A stretch of DNA of 64,000 nucleotides, from positions 1 through 64,000 of the forward strand of contig CALCDJ010000078.1 of the NCBI GenBank assembly GCA_937900135.1. The letters run 5' to 3'. This DNA comes from an uncultured Blautia sp. (GTDB lineage Bacteria; Bacillota; Clostridia; Lachnospirales; Lachnospiraceae). Under the pieces are notes generated by a model. It saw nothing but the letters and a program-made list of their open reading frames with translations. It did no database searches and was not told the DNA's origin. Position numbers and translations under genes: made by a program. Within the stretch, counting starts at the first letter, position 1. Every line of letters begins with the position of its first letter. Positions 15,699-23,372 of this stretch are shown piece by piece.

Positions 15699-15965
15699 TT
15701 ACACCTCCTCAAAAAATGTAGTCGCTATTCTCGCCACATCAAAGCAGATGCTTGTCAGCTCCTGATCTGTATCGCTGTGTTCCATAATGTCCTGAGCGAT
15801 TTCTACGATGTCTTCTGTGGTAATATTTTCTTTATCATCTGCCAGATCATACAGTAAATGGTTATATGCTGCATTGTCTCCGCCGGTATACCAGCGTTTT
15901 GAAATACAAAGTCTCCGAAGGGAATCTGCATTGATTTGTCTGATTTCTTTATATTCTTTCTTCAT
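15699..15965 (-). CDS. Hypothetical protein, first gene of 16-kb promoter
   Basis: An 88-aa helical acidic protein (LADDKENITTEDIVEIAQDI). AAGGAGG start; it directly follows the operator-promoter at 15978-16036. Function unknown. Confidence 0.62.
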   Translation of the reverse strand: MKKEYKEIRQINADSLRRLCISKRWYTGGDNAAYNHLLYDLADDKENITTEDIVEIAQDIMEHSDTDQELTSICFDVARIATTFFEEV

Positions 15966-15977
15966 GGTTTATCCTCC

Positions 15978-16036
15978 TTACCGTTTGGTAATTTTTATCT
16001 TGCTATCATCTTACCTTACCGTTCGGTAAGTGTCAA
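15978..16036 (-). promoter_or_regulatory. Operator-controlled leftward promoter
   Basis: TTGACA (16031-16036), 17-bp spacer holding TTACCGAACGGTAA (16016-16029), TAAGAT (16008-16013), second operator at 15978-15991. Nearly identical to the 9.0-kb module. Drives the 14.2-16.0 kb genes. Confidence 0.88.
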
Positions 16037-16346
16037 TCATTAAATTTATATTTGCGGAAATATTGTGGAAATAAACGATATGCTTTATATAAGGAAGGGA
16101 CTGATTTTTGAGATATGCCTTAAAAGCCTCTGAAATGCTTCTGGATTGATTTTATCTTTTTGCCGAAGGAGATATTGAAAATTTCTGTGGAATCGACTGG
16201 GACTTGATATGTCAAAAAGCTCATTCATTTTTTGTGCAATTCGTACATTTTAGATGTGCGTGCAAAAGCAAGACCGCATACGGCGGTTTTGCGTATATTC
16301 TCTTTATTATTCTGGTACTGGTAATGGTAATGGTACTGGTTACAGT
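16037..16346. other. Non-coding stretch between promoter and iterons
   Basis: No gene supported. It holds the A/T-rich upstream element of the promoter, a GC-skewed segment with CCGCATACGGCGG, and GGTAATGGTACT-type runs (about 16313-16342). The same run precedes the iterons at 62.95 kb. Confidence 0.5.
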
Positions 16347-16388
16347 GGATTTTCCTATGGACTGTCCTGTGGATTATCCGGCGGACGC
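16347..16388 (+). repeat. Iteron cluster (12-bp period), 16-kb copy
   Basis: Units GGATTTTCC (16347), GGACTGTCC (16359), GGATTATCC (16371) and GGACGC (16383) at exact 12-bp spacing, preceded by the same GGTAATGGTACT run as at 62.95 kb. It matches the repeats in the replisome-organizer gene. It lies just upstream of the RNAII promoter. Confidence 0.8.
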
Positions 16389-16397
16389 AAGAAACAG

Positions 16398-16505
16398 TTG
16401 ACTTTTCTCTGGAAGTGGCATATTATAATCTTAGCTAAGAAATCGGATTGTATTCCATAGCCAAAGCGAAACCCCAGAGAGGCCAGTCTCTGGGGTTTCT
16501 TTTTT
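16398..16505 (+). ncRNA. Antitoxin RNA (RNAII-like) of Fst/par-type locus
   Basis: TTGACT (16398-16403), 17 bp, TATTAT (16421-16426), predicted start about 16433. The RNA ends at a perfect 13-bp hairpin (16468-16480 with 16487-16499) followed by seven Ts. Bases 16437-16459 repeat the sequence at 16581-16607 with a 2-nt deletion, so the RNA can pair with codons 1-8 of the convergent toxin mRNA. About 70 nt, the size of RNAII in the pAD1 par locus. Confidence 0.8.
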
Positions 16506-16508
16506 GGG

Positions 16509-16604
16509 TTAGCTGTCTTTATCGTTTCGATCTAACCACTTGCGGATGTAATAGCCAGTTACACTCGCCATAACCGAAACAAGAAATCGGATTATGTATT
16601 CCAT
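16509..16604 (-). CDS. Fst-like type I toxin peptide, 31 aa
   Basis: MEYIIRFLVSVMASVTGYYI forms one membrane helix followed by RKWLDRNDKDS, the charged WLD-type tail typical of the Fst family. GGGAGG lies 8-9 nt before the ATG. Fst-type peptides insert in the membrane and are silenced by a small antisense RNA; the convergent RNA at 16433-16505 fits that role. In a prophage it may stabilise lysogeny or act in defence (inference). Confidence 0.82.
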   Translation of the reverse strand: MEYIIRFLVSVMASVTGYYIRKWLDRNDKDS

Positions 16605-16688
16605 AACACCACCTCCCTTCTGCTGGAGGTTCGACAGCATCTCTATAATACCACAGCACCTCACTGCTTTCCACATCTTTTCGACAAA

Positions 16689-16723
16689 TAAAAAAATCCC
16701 TCCGCCAGTTTCCCGGCAGAGGG
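16689..16723 (-). terminator. Terminator of lysis operon
   Basis: Minus-strand 11-bp stem CCCTCTGCCGG / CTGGCGGAGGG (two wobbles), loop GAAA-like, then TTTTTTT. It is 17 bp past the endolysin stop and insulates the par-like locus. Confidence 0.88.
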
Positions 16724-16739
16724 TGTGATATATTTAGCG

Positions 16740-18398
16740 TTATGCTCTTGCAATATATGCTGAATGAACGAATCCATAGATTCTTCCATCAATTCTGACA
16801 TAGTACCATCTGGATCCATCAGTAGCATTTACTACATCGCAGACATCAACTAAGTTTCCATATCCAAGCCGAGGCCAGGACTTAATGATAGGATTGTTTG
16901 TGCCTGCCCATGTACGAACATTAAGAGCATCAGCAGTCACTTTCCCAACCCACTGAGGAGTTTTGGTAATTACTCCATCATCTGAAACCGTAGTGTCTGC
17001 ATTTGGCTTGCTGGAAGACTGCTTCGTAATGTATGCCGCTGCAACAAAACCATACTTTTCTCCCTGGTTCCCTTTAATCTGCACATAATACCACGGATCA
17101 CCGTCTTTATCCTGTACAGTTTCACAAACACCAACTTTTGTGCCCTGAGAAATCGTAGGATAAGATTTCAGATTCGGATTTTCCGTTCCGGCCCATGTTC
17201 TGACATTAAGCGTTCCCGTATTCACAACGCCGTACCATGCAACATTTTTATTGAGCGAACCACCAGATGACGGAGGCGTTACCGGATTAACCGGAGCCGT
17301 TCCCTCCCCGCTGTATTTCGGGCGGGCAAAACCTCTGATATTTCCGTTTCCAACGGAAAGAACACGGCGTGCAACTGCTTCTCCTTTGTTTCCTTCAATG
17401 CAAGTAATCTGCCCGTTAGAAACACTTTCTACGAATCCGATATGATCGGAGTATCCGTTGTTAGGCTGATAGGACTGATCCCAATTATAGAGGATAATAT
17501 CGCCCGGTTTCGGAGTGATCGTGCCGTCTTCAATCCAAATACCCTTCCCGATGAAAATTTTGATATGCTGCTCACATCCGCACTCCCGTCCGATCAGATC
17601 AGAGGTTCCTGCCTTGATGCCTGCGGCAGACACTGTTGTATCACACCATTCATCATGGTACTGTACCGCATAGCCACGAGGGAGCGGCTTCACGGAATTG
17701 TAAAGGTCAATAATCTGTTTGAATTTTCCGTTCGCCTCGCTAAATCCAAGCCAGGCTCTCATAACATTCAATGTATCCTGTGCTGTTCTTCCCATCGTTT
17801 CTTCCTCCTTTTTCTCTCCAAAATAATAATTCATATCTACATTTCCGCTGATCCCAGGAACTTTCCCGCTGCTTGTGTACTGCTGATAATCACATTTCAC
17901 ATCCGGGCTTCCGGAATAATCCGCAAGCCAAAATACATACTTTTCCAGAACATCTGGCGTATACATATTCCGGTAATAGTCCAGGTTGCAATACACGCCA
18001 GCTGTATATCCCTGCTCTTCCACATAGGAGCAAAATGCCTTCGTGAATGCAATGCACTCATTCTTTCCGAGCTTCACTCCTTTTTCAGCAGCTTTCTTCA
18101 CTGTGTCGTACTCAAAATCAAAGAACACAACAATATTTTTGCCAAGTCCTGCCTTCTGTATATTTGCAAGGCAGGAAGCCGCCTCTTCTTTTGCCCCTTC
18201 GGCTGATGTGGCGTAACAAAAATGATAAACGCCCCGAATCGGAATACCGTACTTTTTGCACCCAGCCACATATTCTAAAAATCTTTCGTCAATAGCTTTT
18301 CTGTATCCTTCTCTCAAAATGGCAAATTCTACATTCCTGGCAACTTTTGAAAAATCAATACTGCCTTGCCATTTTGAAATATCAATCCCTTTCATCAT
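16740..18398 (-). CDS. Endolysin: GH25 muramidase + CHAP + two SH3b
   Basis: A 552-aa modular cell-wall hydrolase. Residues 1-195 are GH25 lysozyme (GIDISKWQG, FFDFEYD, acidic DxE pair). About 205-375 are a CHAP amidase/endopeptidase with Cys in EWCDTTVSAAG and His in DHIGFVE. Two SH3b wall-binding repeats follow (LNVRTWAGTENPN, LNVRTWAGTNNP). It cleaves host peptidoglycan at the end of infection. Two catalytic domains in one phage lysin are uncommon but known. The RBS AAAGGAG supports the start. Confidence 0.95.
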   Translation of the reverse strand: MMKGIDISKWQGSIDFSKVARNVEFAILREGYRKAIDERFLEYVAGCKKYGIPIRGVYHFCYATSAEGAKEEAASCLANIQKAGLGKNIVVFFDFEYDTVKKAAEKGVKLGKNECIAFTKAFCSYVEEQGYTAGVYCNLDYYRNMYTPDVLEKYVFWLADYSGSPDVKCDYQQYTSSGKVPGISGNVDMNYYFGEKKEEETMGRTAQDTLNVMRAWLGFSEANGKFKQIIDLYNSVKPLPRGYAVQYHDEWCDTTVSAAGIKAGTSDLIGRECGCEQHIKIFIGKGIWIEDGTITPKPGDIILYNWDQSYQPNNGYSDHIGFVESVSNGQITCIEGNKGEAVARRVLSVGNGNIRGFARPKYSGEGTAPVNPVTPPSSGGSLNKNVAWYGVVNTGTLNVRTWAGTENPNLKSYPTISQGTKVGVCETVQDKDGDPWYYVQIKGNQGEKYGFVAAAYITKQSSSKPNADTTVSDDGVITKTPQWVGKVTADALNVRTWAGTNNPIIKSWPRLGYGNLVDVCDVVNATDGSRWYYVRIDGRIYGFVHSAYIARA

Positions 18399-18712
18399 TC
18401 CGTATTTCTCCTTTCAAAACAAGAACACCGTTCTGTCCGTATTGTAATTTCATACTTCCCACTCAGACATTTTACCTCGAATGGTCCGGCGTATTGATAT
18501 GCTTTTTCTCCATCGTGGTAAATCGTAACCTGTCCGTTCATTGTTTCCGGACAGTTTTCTTCAGATGAAATATTCTGAGTTTCCACGCTCCCTATATTCT
18601 TCTCTTCTGGAAGCGTAACCGCAAGAGCTGTCATTAGAAAGGCGGAGCAAATAACAATCAGCACCCCGAATAGTGCCGTTAAAAACCATATTAGAAACTC
18701 TTTGCTTTTCAT
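18395..18712 (-). CDS. Single-pass membrane protein in lysis cassette
   Basis: A 105-aa protein. N-terminal hydrophobic helix (FLIWFLTALFGVLIVICSAF), then an exposed domain with cysteines. Located between holin and endolysin with a 4-nt overlap; probably a lysis accessory, but no family is recognised. Confidence 0.62.
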   Translation of the reverse strand: MKSKEFLIWFLTALFGVLIVICSAFLMTALAVTLPEEKNIGSVETQNISSEENCPETMNGQVTIYHDGEKAYQYAGPFEVKCLSGKYEITIRTERCSCFERRNTE

Positions 18713-18729
18713 TCTCTTACCCCCACAAC

Positions 18730-18753
18730 GGAGCCTGACTTATGCCAGGCTCC
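18730..18753. other. Stem-loop between holin and next gene
   Basis: GGAGCCTG/CAGGCTCC 8-bp stem, loop 8 nt, no U-tract on either strand. Possibly an mRNA processing or stability element. Confidence 0.45.
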
Positions 18754-18762
18754 GGCAGACTA

Positions 18763-19005
18763 CTATTCCTCGTCAATCTCTGTTTCGATTAAAGTTCCTT
18801 CTCCGATTCCAGCATTTGCCGCATCGGTCAACCCTTCCCCGATGATGTAGGCAATCAGCGTTGCGCCGCCCATGATGATTGCAGTAACCTGAGTGATTGC
18901 ATTTTCCTGCGCTCCTCCAGCGATCATCAGCGGAGTAACAAAACCAACTACCGCTGCCCAAAATTTTCTACTTGTCAGTTTTCTTACCCAATCAATTTTC
19001 TTCAT
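18763..19005 (-). CDS. Holin
   Basis: An 80-aa protein with two hydrophobic segments (FWAAVVGFVTPLMIAG and AIIMGGATLIAYIIGEG), a short basic N-terminus and an acidic C-terminus, as in small phage holins. It follows AGGAGG and sits upstream of the endolysin. Forms membrane lesions that time lysis. Confidence 0.85.
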   Translation of the reverse strand: MKKIDWVRKLTSRKFWAAVVGFVTPLMIAGGAQENAITQVTAIIMGGATLIAYIIGEGLTDAANAGIGEGTLIETEIDEE

Positions 19006-19132
19006 GATACTTACCTCCTGTATAACTTTCGTTTATTTGGCTCTGTGAGCCTCTGATTGTTCCCTGGCTGCCTTTTAATCCCGCCAGTGAGGATTTGTTT
19101 GGTTGCATTATAAAAGCCGGAGAATAGCTCAT
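18992..19132 (-). CDS. Possible small ORF overlapping holin start
   Basis: A 46-aa frame starting MSYSPAFIMQPNKSSLAGLK 5 nt after the stop of the preceding gene and overlapping the holin start by 14 nt. Weak RBS; no family. May be translated by coupling or be incidental. Confidence 0.3.
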   Translation of the reverse strand: MSYSPAFIMQPNKSSLAGLKGSQGTIRGSQSQINESYTGGKYHEEN

Positions 19133-19136
19133 TAGG

Positions 19137-19691
19137 TCATTTCCGGCTCTGCATGAGTTCTGATATTCTTTCTTCTTCATTCATCTGGATTACATCCAGT
19201 AATCTCATGGCTGGCTGTACGGTAGTATGCATATCTCCGTCCCCGCCTGCCTCTTCATAATCTCCGAACATTTTCCAGAAAGCGTCAGACTCCATTACAG
19301 ACCATGCCAATAACGGGTTCTTGTCTTTGCTGGTATAGTAGCGGTAACTCTGAAGCAGCCTATCACGCAACTCATTTCTCTTAGTCTTTTTCCTTCTCTC
19401 TTCGATGTCCTTCAGCTCTTGGATTATCTCTTTCTGTGTATTTCTCAAATCATTGATTTCTGATGAAAACTCCTTCTGCCGTTCAATACTCTGCTCTCTC
19501 CATTTAGGATACTGTTGCACCTGTCCCAGAATATCTTTCATTTGCTTTTCTTTTTCAGCTTCCATCTCGTATTTATCCTTGAAATACGCCTCTACCTTCT
19601 TGTATGTCTTCCACATAAAGATAAAAGCAGCAATTAAGAGAACTACTGTACCAAGCCTCATTCCACCGAATACTTCTAAAAATTCGTCCAT
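19137..19691 (-). CDS. Membrane-anchored coiled-coil protein
   Basis: A 184-aa protein. N-terminal helix (TVVLLIAAFIFMWKTY), long charged coiled coil at about 30-110, then a globular helical part. It sits between DGR and holin; perhaps part of the lysis or host-interaction module. No family recognised. Confidence 0.65.
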   Translation of the reverse strand: MDEFLEVFGGMRLGTVVLLIAAFIFMWKTYKKVEAYFKDKYEMEAEKEKQMKDILGQVQQYPKWREQSIERQKEFSSEINDLRNTQKEIIQELKDIEERRKKTKRNELRDRLLQSYRYYTSKDKNPLLAWSVMESDAFWKMFGDYEEAGGDGDMHTTVQPAMRLLDVIQMNEEERISELMQSRK

Positions 19692-19770
19692 TTTTCACCG
19701 CCTCATACTGTTATGCTCATTTCATAATTCTCAGGTCCAGCTCTAATCAGCATCCTTCATCCCTCCCTTC

Positions 19771-19947
19771 TTATGGTGGCGTGTTCAGTTTTTCAACCAT
19801 CTGGTTATTTTCCCGAATCATCCTAACCAATTCTTCATCTAAATCAAACGCAGAATTTAGGCAAAAACGCCTCATGAGTTCAGAAATGATATATCTCTGA
19901 TTCTCTATGATCGTATTCTGCACTTCCAAAAATTCCTCCTGGTTCAT
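19771..19947 (-). CDS. Small protein overlapping RT 3' end
   Basis: A 58-aa protein beginning MNQEEFLEVQNTIIENQRYI. AGGAGG-AAGGCG precedes ATG at 19947. It overlaps the last 68 nt of the reverse transcriptase gene in another frame. Helical; function unknown. Confidence 0.62.
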   Translation of the reverse strand: MNQEEFLEVQNTIIENQRYIISELMRRFCLNSAFDLDEELVRMIRENNQMVEKLNTPP

Positions 19948-21043
19948 CGCCTTCCTCCTGGTTTTCTTTATTGTGTGTCAACACTATTTCATCCAGAATC
20001 TTGTTTATCAACGCATCGCTATTGCAATGCTCCAACATACCAAGATAGCTCTGAAGGGTTTCTGAAAAGTCCTGCATCGTAATCTTGTAATCCGTATACT
20101 TTGCCGACATACCTCTCAACGCTCTCCGTATTCTTAATGTGGTACTCTTTCGTATCACTACCCGTTCCGCCCATATACGGTATCCTACAAATTCAATTCC
20201 TTGTCCGATAGGGCGTATGCAAGTCTTTTTATTCAAATGCAGTTCCAACTCTTGCAATAAGAATTGTTCTATCTGATCTTTCCAAATTCTGAGTTGTAAT
20301 TTGCTATTGCACAAAATAATTACATCATCCATATAACGGATATAGAACCGGATCTGCAATTCCCTCTTGCAATACTGGTCTAATTCGTTGAGGTAGACAT
20401 TTGCAAACAACTGTGACAGAAGATTGCCAATCGGCATACCGACATCAAAAAGGCGTTCTTCCAAAGGCACATCGCCCGGAGAACGCCCCAACGGTAAGCC
20501 AAAAGGTGTATGCTCGCAGTCTATAATGGAATACAATACCTTCAGCAGTCTTTTGTCTTTTATTTTCTTTGCAAGAATCTTTTTCAATACCCGGTGGGAT
20601 ATTCTATAAAAATACTTGCTTATGTCCAGTTTTAGGTAAAACCATTGTTCTTCTTTTCGGCTTGCCATTACAACCCAGTATTTTAGCCTTTGCATGGCGC
20701 TTAGGCTTCCTCTTCCCGGAATGCAGCCGTAGGAATCTTCTATATATCCTTTAACCAGAACAGGATTTATTACCCGGTAAATAGCCCACTGGACAATTCT
20801 GTGTTTGAATGAAATTGACATTATCATTCTCTTTTTCGGTTCGTACACATAAAATATGTAGTACCGATCAATACTGTATGTACCGTTGAAGATTTCGTTC
20901 CGGATTTCTTGAACCATAGCCCAAACGTCCAGATTATATATCAAAGCATCTTTATTGTATCTTCGACCTTGTGAAGCATCTTCTAAGGCAGCATACAGAT
21001 TGTCGATGGAAAATATTTCGTCAAAGACATTCTTTATTTTCAT
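19880..21043 (-). CDS. DGR reverse transcriptase
   Basis: A 387-aa reverse transcriptase of the diversity-generating retroelement clade. Residues 138-142 KLDIS (domain A), 205-211 IGNLLSQ (DGR-type motif in place of the QGxxxSP of group II introns) and 237-240 YMDD catalytic site. With Avd it copies the TR transcript error-prone at adenines into cDNA that replaces VR. The start at 21043 follows AAAGGAA; an in-frame region extends to a TTG at 21142. Gene order VR1-avd-TR-RT is as in Bordetella phage BPP-1. Confidence 0.95.
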   Translation of the reverse strand: MKIKNVFDEIFSIDNLYAALEDASQGRRYNKDALIYNLDVWAMVQEIRNEIFNGTYSIDRYYIFYVYEPKKRMIMSISFKHRIVQWAIYRVINPVLVKGYIEDSYGCIPGRGSLSAMQRLKYWVVMASRKEEQWFYLKLDISKYFYRISHRVLKKILAKKIKDKRLLKVLYSIIDCEHTPFGLPLGRSPGDVPLEERLFDVGMPIGNLLSQLFANVYLNELDQYCKRELQIRFYIRYMDDVIILCNSKLQLRIWKDQIEQFLLQELELHLNKKTCIRPIGQGIEFVGYRIWAERVVIRKSTTLRIRRALRGMSAKYTDYKITMQDFSETLQSYLGMLEHCNSDALINKILDEIVLTHNKENQEEGDEPGGIFGSAEYDHRESEIYHF

Positions 21044-21266
21044 GTTACGATTTTCCTTTAGAAATCTATGTGTAGCAGCTTTCAATCTCTTTACTTGCGG
21101 CATCCATAGGTGTTCCGGTTTTCTTTGTGTCCGCCGGAACAATGCTATCCACTCTCGAATAGCACCATTTTTCTCCTGCCTTTCAGCCCAGAGTGGAAAT
21201 AGACTCCTTTATCCTCTCGCACTGTCGGTAAGTCCTTGAACTTGCCGCCTCTGGCATATGAGAGTA

Positions 21267-21382
21267 AAGCGGAGCGAAAGCCAACATTGCTGTTGGAGAT
21301 GGACCGAGGGTTGTTCAGGTTCACGTTGAACACACCGGCATTAGAACCGTTGTTCCAGTTGCCCCCACAAAGCGGCAAACGC
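21267..21382 (-). repeat. DGR template repeat (TR)
   Basis: 116 bp between avd and the RT gene, sense on the minus strand, rich in AAC/AAT codon-like triplets. It is the adenine-retaining parent of VR1 (21944-22059) and VR2 (5247-5362); both VRs differ from it only at A positions. The ends GCGTTTGCCGC and CTTTCGCTCCGC match in all three. It lies inside an incidental ORF, but its role is as an RNA template. Confidence 0.97.
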
Positions 21383-21409
21383 GATAGCCTATTCCCATCG
21401 TGCCAGCCC

Positions 21410-21871
21410 CTATCGGGACCGGCACTGATATGATTTCTTACTGCTTGATGTCTGCTGCTTTCCACTGCTTTTCGCAGTAGACGGAGTATCATCGTACAGC
21501 CATTTCTTGTAACCGCCTAACATACAGCCGATTTCTTTGGAACGCCGTGTCCATTCAGCATGAGATGTTGCACCTTTCAGATACTTCAAACGGTATGCAA
21601 GCGTTACATAATCCTGCAATGCTTTATTCTTCATATCCAGATTTTTATGAGGCGTTTTCTTGGAGTAAGCCAATTCCAACTCGTTTGCAAGTTCCAACAT
21701 ATCTTCCATGCAAGCTGCAATTCTGTCTCCGAGTAACTTTTGATGCGGTACGCTCCACCTTTCGATTAGTGGCATTGCGTACTCTATCATATCAATAATT
21801 TTCATGCGGATTCGCAAGTTTTCAGTCTTTTGTTCTCCGTTCACCGTCTCATTTATCTCTTGCCATTCCAC
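21410..21871 (-). CDS. avd: Accessory variability determinant (Avd)
   Basis: A 153-aa four-helix-bundle-like protein. The C-terminal motif EIGCMLGGYKKWL is the hallmark of the Avd family, after a helix with LAYRLKYLKG. Avd forms a pentameric barrel that binds RT and template RNA (known in BPP-1). GTG start 6 nt after AAGGAGG. An extra Ser/Lys-rich tail (SSGKQQTSSSKKS) follows the fold. Confidence 0.9.
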   Translation of the reverse strand: MEWQEINETVNGEQKTENLRIRMKIIDMIEYAMPLIERWSVPHQKLLGDRIAACMEDMLELANELELAYSKKTPHKNLDMKNKALQDYVTLAYRLKYLKGATSHAEWTRRSKEIGCMLGGYKKWLYDDTPSTAKSSGKQQTSSSKKSYQCRSR

Positions 21872-21895
21872 TTCGTTCCTCCTTAAAAGCAAAAA

Positions 21896-21913
21896 GCTCT
21901 GCTACCGCAGAGC
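21896..21913 (-). repeat. GGTA-loop hairpin downstream of VR1
   Basis: Minus-strand GCTCTGC, GGTA, GCAGAGC then TTTTT: a 7-bp stem 30 nt past VR1, between target stop and avd. Same loop as at VR2 (5189-5208). It could also act as a weak terminator. Confidence 0.75.
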
Positions 21914-21929
21914 AAACAGTGATTCGGTT

Positions 21930-23003
21930 TTACAGTTCACAGAAAGCGGAGCGAAAGCCAACATCGCCGCTGGAGAGGGACCGAGGGTGGTCCAGGTGCA
22001 CGTAGAACACACCGGCACGAGAACCGCTGTACCAGCTGCCCCCACAAAGCGGCAAACGCTCGCCGGTAGTATTTACCCAATGATAATCGCCGCCATAGTC
22101 TCCGCCCGGTTCATCCGGATATAATAACAATGCCTTCGCAATCTCCGGAGCCGCTGATACAGAAGAATTAAGAGTCATATCCTTATACTGACAGCCATTT
22201 CCCTGATCCGTCTTGTAGGATACCGCACCGGAAGTAAGCTGAATCTTTCCTGATACCCAATCCCATTTCAAAGTATCTGCTGTTCCAGGCTCAACAAGAG
22301 TTCCATCCTTTTTGATAGCTTTCCACTCTGTTGACTTGTCTCCCATATTTGTTTCCGCCAGCATACTGTTCGCATACGGAATAATCTGGATTTCTCCATC
22401 TTTCACACGCATACCAGCGCACCATTCCCACACATTTCCGTTCAGATCGGCAATTCCATCCGGCATCCAGTTATGATACCATGTAGCCGGTCCAGAACCG
22501 GTAAGGCAGCGTGCTGGTTCGCCCGGATGTGATTCCGCTTCCTTGCTTTCCCACGCACAAGGAACGCCTTTTTCATGCTGGTATGTGTAGTCTTTTCCCC
22601 AGAAATTGTTTCCTCTTGGCATAGTTCCATTTTTTCTGCACCAGAGGGCAATCGCACTCCATAGAGAATACGGATTTAAACTCCAGCCTTTTCCTTTGTT
22701 GCGGCAGAATGTCAATGCCTGATCGAATGTAACATAAACCTTCGGATCACGCATAGGAAGCGAGTACGCTCTGTCATTCAGTACAATATTCTGAAACTTT
22801 GACACATACAGTACATCCTTCTCTACACCGCCCACTGAAAATGCTGGATGGATATTCTGACTTCCTCCACTCATGATTTCCGCAATTTTCATTTTCGGAA
22901 AAGGAACCATAACAGACGGCATTCCCATATCATCAAAAAGGACGGTATTCTTACCGCCCGTCATTGCTTCAACCGCTAACTTAAAATCATCAAAATTTGG
23001 CAT
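21930..23003 (-). CDS. DGR target protein 1 (phage tip/receptor-binding candidate)
   Basis: A 357-aa protein with the FGE-sulfatase/C-type-lectin-like fold used by DGR targets (residues 182-198 GIADLNGNVWEWCAGMR; C-terminal LPLCGGSW). Residues about 316-353 are VR1. It ends the tail gene cluster, so it is probably displayed at the tail tip or fibre and binds host ligands. Paralogue of the remote target at 5221. GGAGG precedes the start. Confidence 0.92.
   Translation of the reverse strand: MPNFDDFKLAVEAMTGGKNTVLFDDMGMPSVMVPFPKMKIAEIMSGGSQNIHPAFSVGGVEKDVLYVSKFQNIVLNDRAYSLPMRDPKVYVTFDQALTFCRNKGKGWSLNPYSLWSAIALWCRKNGTMPRGNNFWGKDYTYQHEKGVPCAWESKEAESHPGEPARCLTGSGPATWYHNWMPDGIADLNGNVWEWCAGMRVKDGEIQIIPYANSMLAETNMGDKSTEWKAIKKDGTLVEPGTADTLKWDWVSGKIQLTSGAVSYKTDQGNGCQYKDMTLNSSVSAAPEIAKALLLYPDEPGGDYGGDYHWVNTTGERLPLCGGSWYSGSRAGVFYVHLDHPRSLSSGDVGFRSAFCEL
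21944..22059 (-). repeat. DGR variable region VR1
   Basis: 116 bp, 13 substitutions relative to TR, all at TR adenines (for example AAC to AGC, AAC to TAC, AAT to CGT). Ends with the presumed IMH CTTTCGCTCCGC. Confidence 0.97.
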
Positions 23004-23006
23004 CTC

Positions 23007-23372
23007 TTATACCTCCATATCCCATAATCTCAGTTCGCATTTGTTAATATCGAAAGGAACCGGTTCTTTATTTGTAACAGTCGGAGATTCCATGCTCTCC
23101 TCATTTTCCGGATCATAGTCTGGATTTACTGCGGTTGTCTCAATGTACTCTCTTGCCGGTACAATAAGCTGTGCTACATATCTTTCGCCAGAATCAGCAC
23201 CCATAACCAATGCTCCTGTGTAATCCTGGCAAATATCAATCACAACCTCGTAGTCCCTTTCCTTCTTTGAAACATTGAACATCAAATCTCCATCGTTGAA
23301 ATCAATGTTTTTCCCCATCACTTCATAGGGAATGAAATTTGTGCCGTCTTCCGGCAGATATACTACTTTCAT
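23007..23372 (-). CDS. Tail-associated hypothetical protein
   Basis: A 121-aa beta-rich acidic protein between fibre-type genes and the DGR target. AAGGAGG start. Its place suggests a tail fibre accessory or chaperone; not shown by motif. Confidence 0.6.
   Translation of the reverse strand: MKVVYLPEDGTNFIPYEVMGKNIDFNDGDLMFNVSKKERDYEVVIDICQDYTGALVMGADSGERYVAQLIVPAREYIETTAVNPDYDPENEESMESPTVTNKEPVPFDINKCELRLWDMEV

Noticed and set aside
16204..16401. Plus-strand ORF with hydrophobic stretch and Pro-Asp tail
   Set aside because: No RBS, non-ATG start; its composition is imposed by the GGTAATGG run and the iterons.
19700..19765. 16-codon minus-strand frame beginning MLIRAGPENYEM
   Set aside because: It has an RBS-like GGGAGG, but it is too short and has no homologous pattern to support as a gene.
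21145..21492. Open frame spanning the DGR template repeat
   Set aside because: It overlaps avd and encodes the TR in a protein-like frame only because TR mirrors VR. No start signal; TR acts as RNA template.
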